Below, in pieces: positions 9,923 to 18,184 of a stretch of 64,000 bases of DNA (position 1 is its first letter; every line of letters begins with the position of its first letter). The notes under the pieces were generated by a model. That model was not told where the DNA came from, did not search any database, and worked only from the letters and a program-made list of their open reading frames with translations. Origin of the DNA: Paenibacillus ferrarius (GTDB taxonomy: Bacteria; Bacillota; Bacilli; Paenibacillales; NBRC-103111); the NCBI RefSeq assembly GCF_002027705.1, contig NZ_MBTG01000066.1, positions 62,001-126,000 of the forward strand. Direction: 5' to 3'. The translations under genes and the position numbers were made by a program.

Positions 9923-11890
9923 ATGACTGAGCAGCTAGAATTTGCGAATGGAAAAGCCCCTGCATCGGATTATGATGTGGATGATATACAGGTTCTGGAG
10001 GGACTTGTCGCAGTGCGCAAAAGACCAGGGATGTATATCGGCAGCACAAGTGCTTCCGGCTTGCATCATTTGATCTGGGAGATCGTAGATAATGCGGTTG
10101 ATGAGCATCTAGCGAAGCATTGTTCCAAGATTATGGTCACCATACATAAAGATCAGTCGATTACTGTGCAGGACAACGGCAGGGGCATTCCGACTGGGAC
10201 GCACAAGACCGGTGTTCCAACACCGCAAGTTGTGTTTACCATTCTTCATGCCGGAGGAAAGTTCGGCGGTTCGGGCTACAAGAAATCTGGGGGATTGCAT
10301 GGTGTAGGAGCATCCGTTACCAATGCGCTTTCAGAGTGGCTGGAAGTAGAAATCAACCGCGACGGCAAGGTGCACAAAATGCGCTTTGAGTATTGGGTTG
10401 ATGATAAGGGTATTGAACATGTTGGTGAACCCGTTACAGGTCTTGATATTATCGGGAATACGAATCGCACAGGGACGAAGGTAACCTTCAAGCCTGACAA
10501 ACGCGTATTCCAAGGCGGAACAACGATTAGCTATGATACACTTGCAGAGCGATTGCAAGAAATTGCGTTTTTGAATTCCGGGCTTCTTGTTAATTTGAAG
10601 GATGAAAGAACGGATAAACTGGATTCTTTCCAGTACGAAGGCGGCGCAAGCCAATTCGTTGAATTCCTCAATGAAGAGAAGACGGTGCTTCATCCTGTCA
10701 TTCATTTTGCCTCCGAGAAGGATGAAATTGAAGTTGAAGTCGCACTTCAATACAATGACGGGTATACCGAAACGATTGCTTCTTTCGTGAATGCGATTCC
10801 GACCCGCGGCGGCGGTACACATGAGACTGGCTTCAAGACAGCCTATACGCGTGTGATGAATGAATATGCCCGCAAAGCAGGAATTCTCAAAGAAAAAGAG
10901 AAAAATCTAGACGGTACCGATCTTCGTGAAGGTATGATGGTCGTTATTAATATTAAAATGGGCGATGTGGAATTCGTCGGTCAAACGAAAGATCAGCTCG
11001 GAAGTGCCATTGCACGAAGCGTCGTAGATGCGATTGTAACGGATAAAATGACTGTGTTTTTGGAGGAAAATCCACAAATCGCGCAAATGATGCTGAGGAA
11101 AGCTGTACAAGCATCCAAAGCAAGAGAAGCTGCTCGCAAAGCACGCGAAGAGATTCGCAGCGGCAAGAAAGGAAAGAGCGAAAGCTCCAACCTGAACGGC
11201 AAGCTGACGCCTGCCCAATCGAAGGATTTGCAGCGTAATGAATTGTTCGTCGTGGAAGGTGATTCCGCCGGTGGTTCTGCGAAGCAAGGACGCGACTCGA
11301 AGCACCAGGCTATTTTGCCGCTCAAAGGAAAGCCGATGAATCCCGAGAAAGCGAAGCTTCTCGACATTATGAAGAATGAAGAGTACAAAGCGATCATCGC
11401 GGCTATTGGAGCAGGCGTTGGTTCCGAATTTGAATTAGAAGAGATGAATTACGGCAAGATTATTATTATGACTGATGCCGATACGGACGGTGCGCACATT
11501 CAAGTGCTGCTTCTAACCTTCTTCTACCGCTACATGAAGCCTTTGATTGATGCCGGCAAAATCTATATCGCCCAGCCTCCTCTGTATAAAGTGACCAGAA
11601 AAGGCAAAAATGGCGGTCATCGTTATGCTTGGACAGATGATCAATTGCAGGTTGTAGTCAAAGAATTAGGCAAGAATACCGAACTTCAGCGTTACAAGGG
11701 TCTTGGCGAGATGAATCCGGATCAGCTGTGGGAAACGACGATGAACCCCGAGAGCCGGACACTTCTGCAAGTGCAAATTGAAGATGCGGCGAAAGCTGAG
11801 CGTCGTGTAACAACTTTGATGGGTGATAAAGTAGATCCGCGCAAGCGTTGGATTATCGAGAACGTCGATTTTACCGAATATGTAGAGTAG
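9923..11890 (+). CDS. parE: DNA topoisomerase IV subunit B
   Basis: ATPase subunit of topoisomerase IV, which separates linked daughter chromosomes. 655 residues with a GHKL ATPase domain (RPGMYIGST, DNGRGIP, GGLHGVGASV) and a TOPRIM domain (VEGDSAGGSAKQGRD, TDADTDGAHI). The C-terminal YKGLGEMNPDQLWETTM and the following AERRVTTLMGDKV favour ParE over GyrB. ATG start with AAAGGAGGG. parC follows 24 bases later, the usual parE-parC pair. A small inverted repeat (ctttgat/atcaaag, 9877-9894) precedes the gene. Confidence 0.96.
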   Translation: MTEQLEFANGKAPASDYDVDDIQVLEGLVAVRKRPGMYIGSTSASGLHHLIWEIVDNAVDEHLAKHCSKIMVTIHKDQSITVQDNGRGIPTGTHKTGVPTPQVVFTILHAGGKFGGSGYKKSGGLHGVGASVTNALSEWLEVEINRDGKVHKMRFEYWVDDKGIEHVGEPVTGLDIIGNTNRTGTKVTFKPDKRVFQGGTTISYDTLAERLQEIAFLNSGLLVNLKDERTDKLDSFQYEGGASQFVEFLNEEKTVLHPVIHFASEKDEIEVEVALQYNDGYTETIASFVNAIPTRGGGTHETGFKTAYTRVMNEYARKAGILKEKEKNLDGTDLREGMMVVINIKMGDVEFVGQTKDQLGSAIARSVVDAIVTDKMTVFLEENPQIAQMMLRKAVQASKAREAARKAREEIRSGKKGKSESSNLNGKLTPAQSKDLQRNELFVVEGDSAGGSAKQGRDSKHQAILPLKGKPMNPEKAKLLDIMKNEEYKAIIAAIGAGVGSEFELEEMNYGKIIIMTDADTDGAHIQVLLLTFFYRYMKPLIDAGKIYIAQPPLYKVTRKGKNGGHRYAWTDDQLQVVVKELGKNTELQRYKGLGEMNPDQLWETTMNPESRTLLQVQIEDAAKAERRVTTLMGDKVDPRKRWIIENVDFTEYVE

Positions 11891-11914
11891 ACCAAAAAGA
11901 GTGGTGACTGAAAG

Positions 11915-14356
11915 TTGAGTATTTTAGAAGAGTTTTTGCCCGCCTTTCTAGAGGAGATCGTAGGCGATCGCTTCGGGCGTTATTCCAAATATATTATTCA
12001 GGATCGCGCGATCCCGGACGTTCGAGATGGCTTGAAGCCCGTACAACGACGTGTGCTGTACGCGATGTATGACTCGGGGAACACGCCGGATAAACCTTAT
12101 CGTAAATCCGCCAAAACCGTCGGTGATGTGATGGGGAACTACCATCCGCATGGAGATGCCTCCATCTATGATGGCATGGTGCGGATGGCACAACCTTGGA
12201 AGATGGGACATACCCTCGTTGACGGACATGGCAACTGGGGTTCCTTGGATGATGATCCGCCCGCTGCTATGCGTTATACAGAAGCTCGTCTCTCTGAGAT
12301 TGCCATGGAGCTGCTGCGTGATATCGAGAAGAGAACGGTTATGTTCAAGGATAACTTTGATAACTCGACTAAAGAGCCAGTTGTGCTTCCGGCCCGTTAT
12401 CCGAATCTGCTTGTCAATGGCGTCAGTGGTATTTCCGCCGGGTTCGCAACTGAAATTCCACCTCATAATTTACGGGAAATCATCGATGCCTGTACGGCCA
12501 TGATCGATAAACCGGAAATAACGGTGGATGAATTGATGCAAATCGTCAAAGGTCCCGATTTCCCTACTTCCGGGATTATTATGGGCGAAGATGGGATTCG
12601 GGAAGCTTACCGTACGGGTAAAGGACGTATCCATATCCGTTCCAAAACAGCCATTGAAGATATGCGCGGCGGTCGGCAGCAGCTTGTGATCACCGAGATT
12701 CCTTATCAAGTTGTGAAATCTCGTCTCGTTACTGCGATGGAAAATATTCGACTTGAGAAGAAAATCGAAGGCATTGCAGAAGTCCGTGACGAAAGCGGCC
12801 GTAATGGCTTAAGAATTGTCATCGAGTTGAAAAAGGAAGCGGATGCGCAAGGGATTCTTGCCTATTTGCTCAAGAAAACGGATTTGCAAGTGACCTACAA
12901 CTTCAACATGGTTGCGATTGTGAACAAAGCTCCACGGCAATTAGGTATTCGTGAGATTCTGGAAGCTTATATTGAGCATCAGAAAGAAGTTGTCACTTTC
13001 CGCTCGCAATATGAGCTTGAGAAAGCCGAGGACCGCGCGCATGTGTTGGAAGGGCTTGTCAAAGCGTTAAATATTTTGGACGAAGTGATTGCCGTTATCA
13101 AGGCTTCCAAGAACAGACAAGATGCACAAAACAACCTCGTCGAGAAATTCGGGTTCTCAGAGCGTCAAGCCGATGCCATTCTCGTTTTGCAATTATACCG
13201 TCTGACGAATTTAGAAATTACAACGCTTGAAAAAGAGCTGAAAGACGTTGAGAAAACGATTGCCTATTTACGCGGCATTCTGGGCAGCTTGAAGAAGCTG
13301 CTTGGCGTCATTAAAGATGAAATGGGCGAGGTTCGCAAAAAGTATGGGATTGATCGCCGCTCCGAAATCCAAGGTGAAGTTGAAGAGCTGAAGGTTAATT
13401 TGGAAGTTCTCGTCAATTCGGAAGATGTCTTTGTCACACTTTCCAATGAAGGTTACTTAAAGCGGACGAGCAAGCTTTCGTTCACACGTTCTGGCGGTGA
13501 ATTGGAGAACACGGGACTTAAGGAACGTGATTACTTGCGCTTCCTGCTGGACGTGAATACCATTGAGAATCTGTTGATTTTCACGAAGAAAGGGCAGTAT
13601 TACTTGCTGCCGGTTCACCAAATACCTGAGTACAAGTGGAAAGAGAACGGCACTGCTATTGTCAATGTCATTCCAATTGCTAAGGAAGATCGGATCGTCA
13701 ACGTGATTCCGGTCAAAGGCTTTGATGATCCGACGAAGTCACTCGTCTTTGTAACCCGCAAGGGTCAAGTGAAACGTACGGAGCTGAAGGAGTACATGAC
13801 GAACCGTTCAAACGGGCTTGTAGCTTGTAAGATCGGCGAGAACGACGAAGTGCTGCATGTACACCTGAGTGACAATACGAAGGAAATCTTGCTGGTCACG
13901 AAACTAGGAATGAGCATCCGTTTCCGTGAGGAGGAAGTGAACCCGATGGGCCGTGCGGCCGCTGGTGTTCGCGGCATCCAGCTCAAGGACGACGACGAAA
14001 TTGTCGCAGCCGAGTGGATTTATGGGGATGAAGGGGAAGTACTCGTGATCTCGGACCTCGGGTATGCGAAGCGATCCCTTGTCGTCGACTATCCGATTCA
14101 AGGACGCGGTGGGAAGGGGATTCTAACCTTCGAATTCAAGGAAGGCAAGCGCGTGCGACCAAACGGTTCAGCGTTGATCCGAACGTTTATCGTGAAAATG
14201 GATTATCTCATTACAGCGATCATGAGCAATGGCGATAAGCTGCGATTCTCAACGGAAACGGCGCCTTTGGAAGACCGCAAAGCACAAGGCAAGCAGATGA
14301 TTCCTGTAACCAAAACAGAAACAATTATCGACGTGCTGCGATTTCCTCAGTCATAG
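11915..14356 (+). CDS. parC: DNA topoisomerase IV subunit A
   Basis: DNA cleavage/rejoining subunit, partner of the upstream parE product. 813 residues: winged-helix region with catalytic Tyr121 in AAMRYTEAR, tower and coiled-coil exit gate, then a C-terminal beta-pinwheel (from about residue 500) with an RGGKG motif. TTG start with GGTGA upstream. Odd point: the quinolone-contact motif reads HPHGDASIYDG, so the residue equivalent to Ser80 of E. coli ParC and S. aureus GrlA is Ala82, while the acidic partner is kept as Asp86. The 3' end overlaps a small convergent ORF by 10 bases. Confidence 0.96.
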   Translation: MSILEEFLPAFLEEIVGDRFGRYSKYIIQDRAIPDVRDGLKPVQRRVLYAMYDSGNTPDKPYRKSAKTVGDVMGNYHPHGDASIYDGMVRMAQPWKMGHTLVDGHGNWGSLDDDPPAAMRYTEARLSEIAMELLRDIEKRTVMFKDNFDNSTKEPVVLPARYPNLLVNGVSGISAGFATEIPPHNLREIIDACTAMIDKPEITVDELMQIVKGPDFPTSGIIMGEDGIREAYRTGKGRIHIRSKTAIEDMRGGRQQLVITEIPYQVVKSRLVTAMENIRLEKKIEGIAEVRDESGRNGLRIVIELKKEADAQGILAYLLKKTDLQVTYNFNMVAIVNKAPRQLGIREILEAYIEHQKEVVTFRSQYELEKAEDRAHVLEGLVKALNILDEVIAVIKASKNRQDAQNNLVEKFGFSERQADAILVLQLYRLTNLEITTLEKELKDVEKTIAYLRGILGSLKKLLGVIKDEMGEVRKKYGIDRRSEIQGEVEELKVNLEVLVNSEDVFVTLSNEGYLKRTSKLSFTRSGGELENTGLKERDYLRFLLDVNTIENLLIFTKKGQYYLLPVHQIPEYKWKENGTAIVNVIPIAKEDRIVNVIPVKGFDDPTKSLVFVTRKGQVKRTELKEYMTNRSNGLVACKIGENDEVLHVHLSDNTKEILLVTKLGMSIRFREEEVNPMGRAAAGVRGIQLKDDDEIVAAEWIYGDEGEVLVISDLGYAKRSLVVDYPIQGRGGKGILTFEFKEGKRVRPNGSALIRTFIVKMDYLITAIMSNGDKLRFSTETAPLEDRKAQGKQMIPVTKTETIIDVLRFPQS

Positions 14357-14514
14357 CTGATTGAAGGGGGATCGAGCTTCTCAATAAGCTGAAAAGCAAT
14401 TTCCAATAGGACCCACAGAGGCATCGGTTCGTCTAATCGATCCAGCCACTGTGGGTCTTTTAATACGCCGGCATTCAGAGCTTTTTTGCCAAGCTCTACT
14501 TTCCAATCTTCCAT
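14347..14514 (-). CDS. Small conserved-looking hypothetical protein (55 aa)
   Basis: Unrecognised 55-residue acidic protein, MEDWKVELGKKALNAG at the start, with a predicted helix near residues 35-48. It is convergent with parC and overlaps its last 10 bases. The ATG at 14514 has a clear AAAGGAGTGG ribosome site 7-8 bases before it, the main reason to accept the gene; an upstream in-frame Met at 14562 has none. No function can be assigned. Confidence 0.55.
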   Translation of the reverse strand: MEDWKVELGKKALNAGVLKDPQWLDRLDEPMPLWVLLEIAFQLIEKLDPPSISYD

Positions 14515-14815
14515 AATGAACCACTCCTTTAGATGAGCATCATTTCGCCAAGCAAGCAGCACAAGCAGGGATAAGGGTTATTTGCATCTACTCCACAGTA
14601 TATGTAAGTGCCCAGCAGATTGTTAAAAGAAGTCGAAAAGCTTGGTTATCCGCGCGTGATTGGACAAAGTTAGGGAATGATCGACAGCATGTCCTGTGAA
14701 GTCACAGCATGTCTCAGCAGGGCGCAAGATTTGTCTGAAAATATTAATGGCATTAACCTTTAAACGAGAGAAAAGGCGTGCTATACTGGCGTTAGAAGAT
14801 GTTGGAAGCGAGTTG
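14515..14815. other. Divergent intergenic region with MarR promoter
   Basis: About 300 bases without a gene. It carries the leader of the small minus-strand ORF on the left and the MarR promoter on the right. A 10-bp direct repeat acagcatgtc occurs at about 14685 and 14707, upstream of the promoter; it could bind a regulator but nothing supports a specific one. Confidence 0.4.
14779..14787 (+). promoter_or_regulatory. Extended -10 promoter element of the MarR gene
   Basis: TGCTATACT fits an extended -10 (TG-N-TATAAT). Transcription from it would begin near 14794, which makes the upstream in-frame starts of the MarR gene impossible and supports the start at 14816. No good -35 is seen at the normal distance. 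Confidence 0.5.
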
Positions 14816-15229
14816 ATGAGGAAGATGTATTCCGATGAGTTCGGAAAGTTATGGCTTAAATTGTCCAAGGAATTGAAGAATCAAATGGAGGTAGGCTTGG
14901 CTCCTACCATTACGGAAGGTCAGCTGCATGTACTGGAACTGCTAATGACACATGAGCGGATGAAGCCTTCGGATCTTATTGAATATTTATCCACAACACC
15001 TGCGGCTGTCACAACGCTACTGGACCGGATGGAGAAAGCGGAGTTAATTGCGCGGGAGCGGGACGAGAAGGACCGCAGAATCGTGTGGGTCAATGTCACG
15101 GAAAAAGGAAAGACGGAATGCGAGAGAGGTACATCCATCCGTGAAGAACTGTTGGATTCGTACCTGAGTCGCGTTTCCGCCCATAATCAGAAATTGCTTA
15201 TTTATTTGTTGGGGAAAGTCGCCAATTAA
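14816..15229 (+). CDS. MarR-family transcriptional regulator
   Basis: DNA-binding repressor-type protein of 137 residues. A winged helix-turn-helix is plain: TEGQLHVLELL, then PSDLIEYLSTTPAAVTTLLDRMEKAELI and the wing RERDEKDRRIVWVNVT with the DxRxxxVxLT-type pattern of MarR. Start chosen at ATG 14816 because an extended -10 lies at 14779-14787; ATG 14825 is an alternative. No obvious target gene is adjacent; the next gene is convergent. Confidence 0.85.
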   Translation: MRKMYSDEFGKLWLKLSKELKNQMEVGLAPTITEGQLHVLELLMTHERMKPSDLIEYLSTTPAAVTTLLDRMEKAELIARERDEKDRRIVWVNVTEKGKTECERGTSIREELLDSYLSRVSAHNQKLLIYLLGKVAN

Positions 15230-15244
15230 CAGCTGCCAGTGAAT

Positions 15245-15958
15245 TTACAATTCTGGGATCGTAAATTCAGTCCACGGCCGCTGCATCGGCGGCAGCGACC
15301 TGAAGCGCATCGTCTCTTTGAGCGTTGGATGCTCAAAGGAAAGCGCCGTCGCCCAGAGCGCAAGCTGCTGGCCGGGCTTGTTGACCGCGCTGCCGTAGCG
15401 CTGGTCGCCGTAGAGCGTGCAGCCGATGGCTGCCAGCTGCACGCGGATTTGATGCGGCCGCCCGGTGTGAAGCTTGATCTGGATCAAGCTGAACCCGTCC
15501 TGGCTGCCCAGCAGCTTATAGTCCAGCACAGCCTCCTTGGCGTCCTGCTGGCCTTCTCTGACCACGCTGACGGTATTCGTGCGTGTGTCCTTCCAAAGCC
15601 AATGACGAAGCGTAGCGGACGGCTGTGGCGGCTTACCGTGCACGACAGCGACATATGTCTTGTCGAGCTGCCGTGTTCTGACCGCGTCCGATAATCGTGA
15701 CGCGGCTTTTGACGTTTTGGCGAAGACCATCACGCCGCCAACTGGACGATCCAGACGGTGTACAAGCCCGAGGTACACGTTCCCAGGCTTGTTGTACCGC
15801 AGCTTGATATCGTCCTTCAGCGCATTGAGCAGATCCAGATCACGCGATTCATCTTCCTGCGTGGGCATATTGACGGGCTTCTCCACCACAAGAATGTGGT
15901 TGTCTTCGAACAAAATCGGGATTTGAGATGCTCCCGAAACATCGTTCGATCGGCTCAC
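15245..15958 (-). CDS. RluA-family RNA pseudouridine synthase (single-domain)
   Basis: Isomerises uridine to pseudouridine in rRNA or tRNA. 237 residues with the family motif HRLDRPVGG (catalytic Asp70), the later LLHTGRPHQIR-type motif (KLHTGRPHQIRVQ) and a C-terminal LALWATAL strand. There is no N-terminal S4 domain, so it belongs to the short YlyB/RluA-like group without S4; the exact target base cannot be told. GTG start, GGGAGG upstream, one base after the stop of the methyltransferase gene, so both are one RNA-modification transcript. Confidence 0.88.
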   Translation of the reverse strand: MSRSNDVSGASQIPILFEDNHILVVEKPVNMPTQEDESRDLDLLNALKDDIKLRYNKPGNVYLGLVHRLDRPVGGVMVFAKTSKAASRLSDAVRTRQLDKTYVAVVHGKPPQPSATLRHWLWKDTRTNTVSVVREGQQDAKEAVLDYKLLGSQDGFSLIQIKLHTGRPHQIRVQLAAIGCTLYGDQRYGSAVNKPGQQLALWATALSFEHPTLKETMRFRSLPPMQRPWTEFTIPEL

Positions 15959-15959
15959 G

Positions 15960-16826
15960 TTACGCCTCCCAGCGTCCTAGGATGCCGCACGGAAGCTTTA
16001 GGCCGGAGTTCGTAATCGGCAAGCCGATTTCTCCGCTGGAGATCGTGCCGCCATGCTTGGCTTTCATCGACATGGTCAAGATATTTTCAAGCACGGTAGA
16101 CGAAATGCCTGTCGTATACGAGTTGATCAACAGGAATAACGGATTGTCCGTGAGAATCGTCTTGCACGTTTGGATGAATGGGAAGAGGTCATCTTCCAAT
16201 TTCCATGTCTCGCCATTAGGTCCACGTCCGTAGGAAGGCGGGTCCATGATGATCGCATCATATTTACTGCCGCGACGCTGCTCTCTTTGGACAAATTTGA
16301 AAACATCATCTGTAATAAAGCGAACAGGACGGCTGCCAAGTCCACTCAGCTGCAAATTCTCTTTCGCCCATTGCACGACACCTTTGGATGCATCGACATG
16401 ACATACCTCGGCGCCGGCATATGCGCAAGCAAGGGAAGCTCCGCCTGTATAGGCGAACAGATTCAACACTTTAATCGGACGTCCTGCCTGCTGGATCTTA
16501 TCGATCATCCATTTCCAGTTCACCGCTTGTTCTGGGAATAAGCCTGTATGCTTGAAGCTGGTTGGCTTAATGTAGAACGAAAGCTTCTGGTCGTAGGTAA
16601 TCGTCCAGCGCTCAGGAAGCTCGGCGTTTTGCTGCCATTGTCCGCCGCCGCTGGAGCTGCGGTGATAATGCGCATCAGCTTGGCGCCACTGCGCTGTTTC
16701 TTTTTCCAACGGCCATATAATTTGTGGGTCCGGTCTTCTCAGAACGATGGAGCCCCAACGCTCCAGCTTTTCGCCGCCGCCCGTATCGAGAAGCTCGTAA
16801 TCTGCCCAATCTTTTGCATAAAACAT
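15960..16826 (-). CDS. Class I SAM-dependent methyltransferase (RlmI-like, rRNA type)
   Basis: Predicted RNA methyltransferase of 288 residues. SAM-binding motif I is LNLFAYTGGAS (about residue 120), the acidic motif II follows as CHVDASKG and motif IV is DPPSYGRG, the pattern of RlmI/RlmL-type 23S rRNA cytosine/guanine methylases. The N-terminal about 100 residues lack a clear PUA domain, so it is shorter than RlmI (about 396 residues). GAAGGATGG precedes the ATG. Coupled to the pseudouridine synthase gene downstream. Confidence 0.85.
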   Translation of the reverse strand: MFYAKDWADYELLDTGGGEKLERWGSIVLRRPDPQIIWPLEKETAQWRQADAHYHRSSSGGGQWQQNAELPERWTITYDQKLSFYIKPTSFKHTGLFPEQAVNWKWMIDKIQQAGRPIKVLNLFAYTGGASLACAYAGAEVCHVDASKGVVQWAKENLQLSGLGSRPVRFITDDVFKFVQREQRRGSKYDAIIMDPPSYGRGPNGETWKLEDDLFPFIQTCKTILTDNPLFLLINSYTTGISSTVLENILTMSMKAKHGGTISSGEIGLPITNSGLKLPCGILGRWEA

Positions 16827-16881
16827 TGCTGTAATCCATCCTTCAACTTGTATACTTTAACAAACATTCATTGTACACCAT

Positions 16882-18009
16882 TTATTGACTTAAATCGATC
16901 TTTTCAATCAAATCATGCAGTTCTTTTTGGGAAAATTGTTGGAATTGATCTTGCTCGAGTGCGGCGCGCAGCTGCTCTTTCACAGCGTCAAAAGATTTCA
17001 CGGAACGGCTGTCCACTTTAATCAAATGGTAGCCAAATTGCGATTCGACAGGCTCGCCAACCGTGCCAACCGGCTGTTCAATCGTGGCTTTCTTAAATTC
17101 AGGAACCCATTGGTTCACATCAGCGTCCGCATATAAGCCGCCGTTATCTTTGGAACCTGGATCATCGGAATATTCTTTGGCTAGCTTCACGAAGTCATCG
17201 CCGTTTTTCAGTTTTTGCTGCACATCTTTGGCAATTTTGAGCGCTTCTTCTTTGGTCCGAGTCTTGCTGCCGTCTTCTCCTGAGGTTAATCCAATAAGGA
17301 TATGTCGCACGGAGGCGATCGTGAATGCATTTTTATCCACTTTGAGGGAATCCTCATATTTGGCTTTTAATTGCGCATCAGTAATGCTGGATTTGATCAC
17401 GTTCTGAGCGCATAAGCTGCCCACTAAGAAGTACTGAAGATCTGTTTCCGTTACGTTTGCTTTTTTCAGGTCTTCCAAGAATTTAGCTTCGCCAAACTGT
17501 GCTTTCCATGTGCTGATCTGTTTAGCCGCTCCGGCTTTGGCAGCAGTTTGATCAGCATCAGAAGATCTGCTGTAGAGGATGCGGTTTTGGATCAATTCCG
17601 TAACCATGCTCTTCTGATATTCAGGATCATCCTTGGATGTACTGTGAGCGTTATTGAACAGTGCCTGCAACGCAAAAAAAGTATCAAACTCACCTTTGGT
17701 CACTTGTCCACCTTTGTAAGTAGCGACGACACGATTCGGATTATTGCCTATCCAGACGGTTTCATTGGCTTCATCCCACTCGACTTTTTTGCCAAGTGCT
17801 TCACTTACGAAGCGAAGGGGTACATAAGTAGAGCCTTCATAAATGAATGCTTTTCCTTCGGTTGGTGCTTTTTCGACGCCATCAAACATATACTTTAGGC
17901 TTCGGAATGCTACATCGATTTGGCTGCTTGCCGCAAAAGCGACAGTCCCGCTAATTAATGAACCAATCGTTATGCCAACGACGAGTCCTTTTACTTTGTC
18001 TTTCATCAT
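16882..18009 (-). CDS. PrsA-like peptidyl-prolyl isomerase with copper-amine-oxidase-like stalk domain
   Basis: Secreted or surface foldase, 375 residues. Order: Sec signal peptide (about 1-26, ending AFAAS; no lipobox Cys, unlike B. subtilis PrsA), a copper-amine-oxidase-like N-terminal module (about 35-95, YVPLRFVSEALG), a SurA_N-like chaperone region, and a parvulin domain (about 225-345, with ASVRHILI, DDFVKLAKEYSDDPGSKDNGG and FGYHLIKV). The stalk module is very common on Paenibacillus surface proteins and may bind the wall. AAAGGTGG precedes the first ATG. Divergent from glgB. Confidence 0.9.
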   Translation of the reverse strand: MMKDKVKGLVVGITIGSLISGTVAFAASSQIDVAFRSLKYMFDGVEKAPTEGKAFIYEGSTYVPLRFVSEALGKKVEWDEANETVWIGNNPNRVVATYKGGQVTKGEFDTFFALQALFNNAHSTSKDDPEYQKSMVTELIQNRILYSRSSDADQTAAKAGAAKQISTWKAQFGEAKFLEDLKKANVTETDLQYFLVGSLCAQNVIKSSITDAQLKAKYEDSLKVDKNAFTIASVRHILIGLTSGEDGSKTRTKEEALKIAKDVQQKLKNGDDFVKLAKEYSDDPGSKDNGGLYADADVNQWVPEFKKATIEQPVGTVGEPVESQFGYHLIKVDSRSVKSFDAVKEQLRAALEQDQFQQFSQKELHDLIEKIDLSQ

Positions 18010-18184
18010 TTCATTTCCACCTTTCAGTCAGTTGTCATCCTATTAATTCACCTAAGGCCGTGTATTTTCCTTTTTTTAATCAAATGGAATTGAAGGAATT
18101 CTTTACCTGCTTGTTGTATTTGTAGAGTAAGCGTTTATTGTTGCATAGAGATTCGAATCAAAACGTTGGATTTAGGAGGTTAAC

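Noticed and set aside
15239..15694. Plus-strand ORF of 151 codons opposite the pseudouridine synthase
   Set aside because: The minus strand carries the full RluA motif set; the plus frame has no recognisable domain.
18127..18145. Catabolite-element-like sequence agtaagcgtttattg before glgB
   Set aside because: At least three positions of the cre consensus are missing; too weak to call, although carbon control of glg would make sense.
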